Assembly (NCBI GenBank): GCA_905250885.1
Contig: CAJNOQ010001915.1
Location: 1-27,503, forward strand
DNA: 27,503 nucleotides
Direction: 5' to 3'
Origin: Didymodactylos carnosus
Taxonomy: Eukaryota > Rotifera > Eurotatoria > Philodinida > Philodinidae
The stretch's first letter is position 1, and each line of letters starts with the position of its first letter. This document shows positions 21,223 to 27,503 of this stretch, one piece after another. The notes under the pieces were generated by a model that saw only the letters and a program-made list of their open reading frames with translations, was not told the DNA's origin and ran no database searches. The position numbers were made by a program, and so were the translations under genes.

Positions 21223-21550
21223 AAATTGTCGTAAATATTTTATTTTAAAAAAAGAAAAATTTAACAGAGTCATATCAAAAGTAAAAGTATTTTGCAAGAC
21301 TTCCGATCTACTTTTATCATCAGATATATATGAGATAGCAACTTTTATCAATTTTTCTTTTTTCCGTTCCATTCGTGAATGTTTTACATGTGAAGAAAAA
21401 CGTTTTACTCCATGTGAATAAAAGTTGCCTGCATCTATCTCATACATGTCTGATGATAAGAGTAGATCGGAAGTCTTGCAAAATGCTTTTACTTTTGATA
21501 TAACTATGTCAAAATTTTTTTTTTTAAAAATAAAATATTTATAACAATTT
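21223..21550. mobile_element. 328-bp inverted-repeat element
   Basis: Left arm about 21223-21350 and right arm about 21419-21550 are inverted copies including AAATATTTTATTTT, ATATCAAAAGTAAAAG, TTTTGCAAGACTTCCGATCT and CAACTTTTAT. The right arm has a short extra GATGCAGG relative to the left. No target duplication seen. It lies about 350 bp upstream of the receptor start codon. The 87-codon minus frame over it is an effect of the inversion. Confidence 0.7.
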
Positions 21551-21906
21551 AATTATCTTGTCTTGTATTAACCGTTGTGAAACTTATATTTCTACAGATA
21601 TATTTTAAACTTTGTATGTCTTTAATTTTGCTCAATAATTCTGTTGTTGATGCAAGAGAGAATGAGAGAGAGAGAGAGAGAGAATTTATAGATAGTATCT
21701 TGTTTTTATGTTAATAATAAGATAAATATTCAAGTTTTATAAAAGAGATATTTCATCTCTTTATTTCTCTCTTTTTCAGAATTAACATCTATTTATTATC
21801 GTCGTTTATTATATGAAAATAATTATTTCAATGATATTATTTTGTTATATTTCCTTAAACTACATATGAAGTAGTGATAAATAAGAAAAAACAAAAGAAA
21901 AAAAAA
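21551..21906. promoter_or_regulatory. 5' flank of the receptor gene with (GA)n tract
   Basis: The 356 bp before the start codon contain a GA microsatellite (21663-21683) and a CTCTTTATTTCTCTCTTTTTCAG pyrimidine tract ending with AG at 21780, which could be an unused or 5'-UTR 3' splice site. No convincing TATA box was found. A promoter must lie here or upstream, but its elements cannot be named. Confidence 0.35.
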
Positions 21907-24900
21907 ATGCCATCGTCCGAGTAAGTTAACCATTTTAAACATGCTTACTCATTCTACGAATCTACTCTTTTAGACTTCTAAATAATCAAACAGTCACAAC
22001 AAATGCCGGTGATATTCAGGCTGTTTGGATAACATTAGCATCATTCTATAAGATCATTTATCGTGGTTATTTTTCATTTCTCATTGTCTTTGGTACATCG
22101 TTTAATATTCTGACAGCTATTATATTATTACGTGAAAAATTACGACGTTTTTCAACATGTCGATATATGGCCGTTTGTTCATTATTAAATGCTGGTGTTT
22201 TACTAACAAATACATTATATATGACGTTGGTAATGGGATGGCAAATTAATTTACGTAGTTCAGTGTTATGGTGTCGGATTCACGTTTTCGTATCACAATG
22301 GTTTCGTGGCTTTGCCTCATGGATACTTGTTATCGTTGCCATTGATAGATATCAAGGTTCGAGAAATTTAAGACCAAGAACACAATCAAAAAATAATATT
22401 GTCACAATCACGTGTGTCATTGCTGGTGTAGCATTAGTTTTTCCAAATATTCATTATTTGTTACTAATTGGTGGTGTTGTAACGTTAAAAGCAGGTGATT
22501 TATCATATGAACATTACGCATGTTCATTTCATAAAAATTCCACCAATCCCATTCATAGATGGTTAGCATTATCAAATACTTGGTTGGAATTAATCACAAT
22601 CATATTTATCGTAAGAATAAAAATTTTATCTAAGGAGGAAATATTGAGTTACAGCTTTGGATAGAGTGATTTTATCTTCTATATTATGAATATTAATTCG
22701 TAAAGTGTACCAGTTTTCATCTAAACATTCTAGAGTTTATAGTCTCGAATAGAATGTACTAATATATTGTACTATCATTGATCTACTCTCAGACTATAGA
22801 GACCTACTATTATACAAAAAATGATAGTATCAGCAACAAAAATAAAAAAAGTAATTTGTAAACTTATTTGGTTGGAATGAAAGATGAAAAGTCATTTATT
22901 GAGGTTACCACACTAAAAGGCGGTAGAGAGACAGAGGTGTTTAATTGTATGTCCTAATCCAAAAAGTGGATATTGTATTCTGCAGTAAGAGTGGTTTCGA
23001 GCTTTTTTTTTTTTTATTTGACTTTTACTGACAAACACAGGGCAGTAGAAAAGGTCTCAGACTGATTTATTTTAAAAAAAGTAAAAGGCTTTACAGCGTT
23101 GGTCTTGTTGTCTGTCTATAGGTCATACAGTCCTCTATCCATAGTTATTACGAGCCTTGATCGATCAAACATTTTTGTACAAAAATAACATTTTTTTTAG
23201 ATCACATTTGAACAAATGGTGCAGATTAAATGACACTCAGTATTTTGTTTATAAGTTTTTTCTTTCATTTCCAAGGACCAAATTTTTTTTGCAAAATATG
23301 CGTTTTGAAATTCTCTCCAAAAAACATATTGAGCGTTTTGCTACAAAATGTAAGAGTCGAGCGTTATACGAATAATAGTGAAAAGTTCTAAAATGGGCAA
23401 AACTGCAACGCACTTTTTAGAGTATTCAAGTTTTCCGTTAAAGTACTTGAGCAGGTATCAAGATACACTTTGTAGCAAAACGCTCAATATGTTTTTTGTA
23501 GAAAATTTCAAGATGTATCTTTTTCAAAAAAGATTGATTCTTGACATTAAAAACTTTTTTGTTTTTTAAAAACATATCAATCTGGGAACTTTTTGAACAC
23601 TCTACCAAGCAGAAGAAAAACGTACATCCGAGGCTTCCGAATTGAGACCACTTTTTGGTTAAAAATTATTAATTCGATTAGAAAAGTAGTCTCAATTCGG
23701 AAATGAGAATTTTAACAAATTAGTCATACTAATTAAGATTATATATAATCTTTCTGATAAAATATAAATTAGAATTATATGTTATATATCACACAAAAAG
23801 AAAGAAGTAAAACAATACGACGAAAGAGAACTGTATATCAATGACTTAGTTGATACTGCGATTACTAATCATTTTGTCAATGATGACCTATATTACTGTT
23901 GACTGCATCTGTATTTGCAGTGTTAATGAGTATTTGTCAAACGAAAATGAGCCTTTCCACTAGTATTTATGAATATACTCAGTCTAAAAAGTACGATTAG
24001 CGAGAAAGTACGAAAAAATTATTTCGATGGCAATTTAATTCTGAAAGATTTCCAAGCAATATTACGCTCATTAAGTTAGCGATATATGGACGTTCTTGAC
24101 AATGATTCTGAAGAAAAAGATGACAATACATATGCATCTATTGTATAATTTGTATTTCTTCTTGTGATCTATAGTTTTTTTTATCTCTATATCTGTTTGT
24201 AATTGCTATGTATACGATATATAATAATGAAGATGAGAACGACAGACACCGCTTTAAGCATTTTGAGAACTTTATTCTAAGTACATCATCTTTTAAGATG
24301 ATGTACCTAGAATACAGTACGAAACGTCTCAAAATGCTTAAAGCGGTGTCTATCGTTCTCATCTTCATTATTAAGTGTATTCACCGTATCCACAAAAATC
24401 AAAATGTTCAGATATATAATATGTTACATATAATCTTAATTAGTAGGACTAACTTGTTAAAATTTTCTATTCTGAATTGGGACCGCTTTTTCTTTCTATA
24501 CACTGCGAAAAAAAAGTGCCCTTTGGTGAGGTTTAGGGCACATGAAAGTATCCTGTTTTTGTTTTCACGTTGACTATGGCGCACTTTCATGTGTCCTAAA
24601 CCTCGCCAAAAGGCACTTTTTTTCGCAGTGTAGAAATTCTCATTTCCGAATTGAGACCACTTTTTTAATCCAATTAATAACTTTTAACCAAAAGTGGTCT
24701 CAATTCGGAAAGAGCCCGTACATCAACTGTAAGTGCAGCGAATTGAATGTTTATCAGAAAGATCTTTTATATACTAATTTTTTTTCAACGCTAAACATGG
24801 TGTTGTCACATGAAAATTATAGGATTAATAATCAGACCCGAAACAGTCTTGTCTGCTACAATAATTACTGCCAAATATTTTTAAGCACAGAAATTTATAA

Positions 24901-27082
24901 GATCCCGGTGAAAATGCACAATGGATCCTGTACAGGGTGGTAAATAATCAAGGGGGGGTAACGCTCTAATTCTAAATCGGAGATATGATGAATTTTATAC
25001 CAAATGAAAGCCCGTGCAAAATGGGATTTAGTGATGCTAAATAGTAAGACTTTGAAGGACTTTCGTGCATTGAATTATCAAAAGTTACGACTTCTTATGG
25101 ACACAAAATATTATAACGGGTGTGCCATAATAAACTGGACTAAATATTACTGCATATTATTCGTACTTTCTCTTCAAATAAAAAGTTCCTTTATATACCA
25201 AAAGAAAGAAAATTGAATTCTCTACAAAACCTACTATCTGAATCTCAGAGAGCATTTTTCTTGTTTGAGCACCATCAACGTTTTACTTTTATAGACGTCT
25301 ATGAAAAATAGGTTCAAAAGTTAGGTTTTTTTAGATTTATCAGCTTTTTGCACAGAGAAATTTTTCTAGAAGATTCAACTGCAAAATTTTGAAAAATATG
25401 TGAGAAGATGCAAAATTTTTCGGTGAATCTTCTAATGTTTTCAAAATTCTTGTGGCATCTGTTTTTGAATTAAGGCAAATGTTTTTCTATTCTCAGTGTG
25501 CCGCAGCTCGATAACTCCGCACCCTTCAATATTTTGAATGGTGCTCAAACAAGAAAAATGCTCTCTGAGATTCAGATAGTAGGTTTTGTAGAGAATTCAA
25601 TTTTCTTTCTTTTGGTATATAAAGGAACTTTTTATTTGAAGAGAAAGTACGAATAATATGCAGTAATATTTAGTCCAGTTTATTATGGCACACCCGTTAT
25701 AATATTTTGTGTCCATAAGAAGTCGTAACTTTTGATAATTCAATGCACGAAAGTCCTTCAAAGTCTTACTATTTAGCATCACTAAATCCCATTTTGCACG
25801 GGCTTTCATTTGGTATAAAATTCATCATATCTCCGATTTAGAATTAGAGCGTTACCCCCCTTGAATAATATTATTTACCACCCTGTATACAAAAACTTAT
25901 ATAAAAAACGACAAAAGATCCCGATTTTCTTTGTTACTCCTCTCACTTTCATCTCGTCGTGCCTCGCACCGCCTGTGATCTTATTCAAATTTTGTATACG
26001 GGATTGATTGTGCATTTTCACCGGGATCTTTTCTGATTTTATCCATTTATTAAATTGATCAGATTTTGGATGAAAGGATAATTTATGACGTACGAAAATA
26101 AGTTTTTTTTCTTATTCAAAATTTCATCTACTCAAAAAGTTTAAGATCAACTAAATCAGACTGAGTATGTAAAATGTTGCATTTTATATCAATAGACTGA
26201 AGACTATTACTCAATGATCCTACATCTTTTAGCTAGAGAAAATTAAGTGTGTAAATCTTTCTTAAGTACTAAAACATACATATTTCCGCTTTTTTTTCAT
26301 TGCTTTTCAGTTCATTTTATATAGTTTAATGGATAGGGTCTTATATTTTCTGAATCGTTCATCATATATTCAAGAGGATGGGAGACGATCTTATAGTTCG
26401 ACCATGCTTTTAGTTTTAAATATAAAGTATAATACTGCTATGAGTATATACTAGTAAGTATATACTTTATATTTAAAACTTTATTTCCAACTGCTCATTC
26501 AAATAATTTTTTCATCCTTTTAGTCTTTTACTCGATGAACTATAGAGACATTATAAATATGAATTTACTTTGTTTTAGCCGAGTATTTTAACATTAATAT
26601 TCAATATATTTATTATTAAAAATTCGTTTATAAAGCCCTTAAATAATGAAAAATTAAAATCTCGTTCAAAATCACGTACACGCCGCGTTACCACCATGCT
26701 ATTAGCATCTAATATCGGTTTTTTAGCACTTGTCTCACCAGCACAAATATTTTACGCATTAACGTTCGATCCTCATTCAATTAAATCCCAAGACAAATAT
26801 TTTTTTTCCTATATGATCAAAGCCCAAATATATCAATGTTTAATAAACACTTATTATGCTATGAATTTCGTTTTCTGTTTTGCATCATCATCTTTTTTTC
26901 GACGTGAAATACAAAAATTTATTAACAGTTCAGATTTAAGACGAAAATCAGAAACATCAAGTGCAAATAATATTATTACCAATAAAAAATTTTATAATAA
27001 TGATAAAGTTATGGAAACAACAACGATGTTAGGTGAAAATAAATCATGTATGGTTGACGATACGACTGTAGTCACTGATTAA
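21907..27082 (+). CDS. Rhodopsin-like (class A-type) seven-transmembrane receptor, 384 aa, three exons
   Basis: Exons 21907-21920, 21974-22610 and 26579-27082 join in frame to 1,155 nt including the TAA stop. The start ATG follows a run of A and opens MPSSE; the next codon is split by the first intron. An N-glycosylation site NQT (9-11) lies before TM1. Segments: TM1 about 33-57 with GTSFN (N49 as in position 1.50); TM2 70-92, with Asn77 where Asp is usual; TM3 about 105-128 starting with Cys105 and ending IDRY (129-131 DRY intact); TM4 147-170; Cys188 in extracellular loop 2, the expected disulphide partner; TM5 about 201-230 with the PSIL proline right at the exon junction; TM6 about 257-278 with Pro271 (SPAQ); TM7 about 299-320, where NPxxY is replaced by NFVFC. 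A Ser/Asn-rich tail follows. It should be a plasma-membrane G-protein-coupled receptor. The ligand is unknown; small peptide receptors are the nearest guess. The second intron, in TM5, is full of transposons but both splice sites are intact, so the gene may work. Confidence 0.85.
21921..21973 (+). other. Receptor intron 1, 53 bp
   Basis: GTAAGT donor and CTACTCTTTTAG acceptor. Splicing joins GA to A (Glu5) and opens the frame through TM1 to TM5. Its size is close to the short introns usual in compact invertebrate genomes. Confidence 0.8.
23307..23509. mobile_element. Inverted-repeat element in receptor intron
   Basis: Arms 23307-23352 and 23464-23509 are inverted copies with four differences, containing CAAAAAACATATTGAGCG and TTTTGCTACAAA. 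Weaker symmetry continues outward for some 30 bp on both sides. No target duplication seen. Confidence 0.65.
23635..23702. mobile_element. 68-bp MITE, copy a (TTCCGAATTGAGACCAC ends)
   Basis: TTCCGAATTGAGACCACTTT and its near complement at the right end surround a short AT-rich centre. The same 67-68-bp unit occurs inverted at 24644-24710, and a diverged single end (TTCTGAATTGGGACCGCTTT) lies at 24471-24490. Confidence 0.7.
23703..24490. repeat. Larger inverted repeat around the 68-bp units
   Basis: From 23703 to about 23765 the sequence ATGAGAATTTTAACAAATTA and GTCATACTAATTAAGATTAT matches the complement of about 24410-24470 (AGAAAATTTTAACAAGTTAG, TCCTACTAATTAAGATTATA). Thus 23635-24710 is an inverted-repeat structure, later interrupted by the elements at 24224 and 24501. 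Confidence 0.6.
24224..24371. mobile_element. 148-bp hairpin MITE with TA flanks
   Basis: Nearly the whole element is one hairpin: ATAATGAAGATGAGAACGA, then AGACACCGCTTTAAGCATTT, then the 12-bp GTACATCATCTT, around a TT centre, with the complement on the other side and an 8-bp bulge in the right arm. TA lies outside both ends (24222-24223, 24372-24373), as for Tc1/mariner-type MITEs. Transcribed within the intron in either direction it would give a long double-stranded stem. Confidence 0.7.
24501..24630. mobile_element. 130-bp Tc1/mariner-like MITE, CACTGCGAAAA ends, TA duplication
   Basis: Ends CACTGCGAAAAAAA and TTTTTTTCGCAGTG with flanking TA at 24499-24500 and 24631-24632. Terminal repeats extend about 50 bp through AAGTGCC..TTGG.GAGGTTTAGG to CACATGAAAG with few differences. 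The TA duplication and CAC(A/T)G-type ends suit the Tc1/mariner superfamily. It is inserted in the right part of the composite 23635-24710. Confidence 0.8.
24644..24710. mobile_element. 67-bp MITE, copy b (inverted relative to copy a)
   Basis: Its complement reads TTCCGAATTGAGACCACTTT followed by TGGTTAAAAGTTATTAATT, almost as in 23635-23702, and the neighbouring ATGAGAATTT is shared as well, so the copies are part of one larger inverted repeat. Confidence 0.7.
24898..26032. mobile_element. Small inverted-repeat element split by a 953-bp fold-back
   Basis: AAGATCCCGGTGAAAATGCA (continuing CAATGGATCCTGTA) at 24898-24932 and its complement at 25998-26032 form outer terminal repeats with three or four differences over 34 bp. 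Without the inner insertion (24933-25885 and one TA) the element is about 180 bp. Its centre, about 25888-25997, contains a CTCATCTCGTCG-like less AT-rich patch and no frame. No target duplication was seen. Confidence 0.7.
24933..25885. mobile_element. 953-bp Tc1/mariner-like fold-back, CAGGGTGG ends, TA duplication
   Basis: Ends CAGGGTGGTAAATAAT and ATTATTTACCACCCTG with TA on both sides (24931-24932, 25886-25887). Arms 24933-25275 and 25538-25885 are inverted copies; the 5-bp length difference is explained by an ATTATT insertion in the right arm and one extra G in the left. A 70-codon frame is preserved identically on both arms, so divergence is minimal. The ends CAGGGTG with TA are those of many Tc1/mariner-derived elements. 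No transposase. The centre (25276-25537) holds a weaker internal inverted pair around AGAAGATTCA/TGAATCTTCT. Confidence 0.8.
26412..26480. repeat. 69-bp hairpin with perfect 20-bp arms
   Basis: AGTTTTAAATATAAAGTATA (26412-26431) and its exact complement (26461-26480) enclose 29 bp that are themselves partly palindromic (GAGTATATACTAGTAAGTAT). It lies 98 bp before the 3' splice site of intron 2, so it could influence acceptor access. Confidence 0.65.
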
Positions 27083-27124
27083 ATGAATGGATGGTATTTA
27101 CTTCTTTATTTTGCGTTGTATCCC

Positions 27125-27200
27125 TAGTGAGAAACTTACTGGAATCTTGTCACAATCTTGACACGATCTTAGAATAATCTTATTAAGATCTTAGTAACGA
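27125..27200. repeat. AATCTTG/ATCTTATTAAGAT word cluster after the receptor gene
   Basis: GAATCTTG, CAATCTTG, CGATCTTA, ATCTTATTAAGAT (27177-27189) and GATCTTAGTAA follow each other about 45-120 bp after the receptor stop codon. The 13-bp unit is the one seen at 2198, 2231 and 2633. Confidence 0.55.
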
Positions 27201-27362
27201 TTTAGGATTTTTTAATAACATTAATTTATCATTAACTAATAGTATTTGAATATCTAGCCTATGCTGTTGCGATAGAAGTTGGATAGGTTTGAAGAATGAA
27301 AAGAAATTTCTTATTTTTGCAAGTCGGATTCTAAACCTTGACTTGTACTGTGCATTCTCCAG

Positions 27363-27503
27363 AAAGTTGTTGAACGCTTTTGAGAGAGCAAGTACCAGCA
27401 AAGTCTGAAAGAAAAATAACAATGGAAAATTTTAGTCATGTTTACGTTGTTATTTATATAAATTTATGAGAGCAAAACAGCAGGATGAATCAAAACAGAG
27501 GTG
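27363..27503 (-). repeat. Dispersed repeat, copy B (matches 2467-2603), runs off the window
   Basis: Shares AAAGTTGTTGAACGCTTTTG, GAGAGAGCAAGTACCAGCA, AGTCTGAAAGAAAAATAAC and GTTATTTATATAAATTTATG with copy A, same orientation, about 24.9 kb away. On the minus strand the frame T-L-L-V-L-A-L-S-K-A-F-N-N-F-L-E is kept and stays open for some 50 further codons to about 27183, without recognisable homology. The TATATAAATAAC box and TTTTTCTTTCAG are present here too. Confidence 0.55.

Larger units (their letters stand above)
22611..26578 (+). other. Receptor intron 2, 3,968 bp, phase 0, packed with nested elements
   Basis: The donor GTAAGA follows TTTATC (Ile217) and the acceptor TTTGTTTTAG precedes CCG (Pro218). 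Joining restores a continuous TM5 with its conserved proline. Inside are inverted-repeat elements at 23307-23509, 23635-24710 (composite), 24898-26032 (composite) and 26412-26480, together about 60% of the intron. No exon was recognised inside. The stretch 22680-23306 shows only weak inverted words (ACTATCATT/AATGATAGT near 22771 and 22820). Confidence 0.8.

Noticed and set aside
21301-21475. AGATCGGAAG / CTTCCGATCT resembling a sequencing adapter
   Set aside because: Only ten bases match, and it occurs in both arms of a genuine inverted repeat in otherwise matching context, so it is native sequence.
22167-22664. 165-codon frame as a stand-alone gene
   Set aside because: Its ATG is an internal Met at the start of TM2, and its C-terminal 17 codons are intron read-through after the GTAAGA donor at 22611.
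24208-24943. Two overlapping plus frames of 121 and 133 codons
   Set aside because: They cross four transposon fragments in an intron; no shared protein signature.
25004-25216. 70-codon frame, identical on the other strand at 25597-25809
   Set aside because: Same situation in the CAGGGTGG fold-back; preserved only because the arms are near identical.
1-27503. CRISPR arrays, bacterial operons, ribosome binding sites
   Set aside because: No regular direct repeats with unique spacers; introns and element types show eukaryotic nuclear DNA.
1-27503. Rotifer-type telomeric repeats, Helitron ends, retroelement reverse transcriptase motifs
   Set aside because: Looked for G-rich hexamer arrays, CTRR with a 3' hairpin, and YxDD-like frames; none seen.

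Overview
The window looks like a piece of a small-genome animal nuclear chromosome, most plausibly a bdelloid rotifer (Rotaria/Adineta type). The reasons are strong AT richness, a 53-bp spliceosomal intron with GTAAGT...TTTTAG borders, a divergent rhodopsin-like receptor of the kind that is expanded in rotifers, and many different non-autonomous inverted-repeat elements. The clade assignment is an inference; no marker in the window settles it.

Only two protein genes can be supported. At the left edge (1-426, +) is the last part of a gene: two exons joined in frame across a 134-bp intron, giving an unrecognised Ser/Thr-rich C-terminus of 96 residues. At the right (21907-27082, +) is a complete three-exon gene for a 384-residue class A-like seven-transmembrane receptor. 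Its introns are very unequal: 53 bp, and 3,968 bp in the middle of TM5. The large intron is mostly transposon sequence.

The other ~21 kb between the genes contains no convincing coding sequence. It is filled with inverted-repeat (fold-back/MITE-like) elements of at least ten unrelated families. From left to right: a degenerate tRNA-Phe-like sequence (1908-1975); clusters of short palindromic words (2057-2285, 2633-2680); a fold-back with 434-bp, almost identical arms (3285-4969); a 208-bp MITE (5337-5544); a 688-bp element whose terminal repeats carry tandem 20-bp palindromes (5581-6268); an AAGATCTT-word island with a large hairpin (9038-9263); a dispersed repeat (9847-10988) interrupted by a 156-bp inverted-repeat element and a 678-bp hAT-like element, with an uninterrupted second copy at 14993-15292; a 668-bp fold-back with GATCACC ends (11398-12065) and a related solo end at 15603-15673; a CCCAAT-word island (14306-14480); a 318-bp hAT-like element (17041-17358); a 566-bp fold-back flanked by TAA (17927-18492); and a 328-bp inverted repeat (21223-21550).

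The large intron of the receptor gene holds at least six more elements, several nested and several bounded by TA dinucleotides as in Tc1/mariner MITEs. No transposase, reverse transcriptase or integrase fragment was recognised, so every element here appears to depend on enzymes encoded elsewhere. The main interest is therefore in element structure: nested insertions with natural empty sites, homogenised inverted arms, and a class of locus-specific palindromic word arrays that I cannot assign to a known repeat type.
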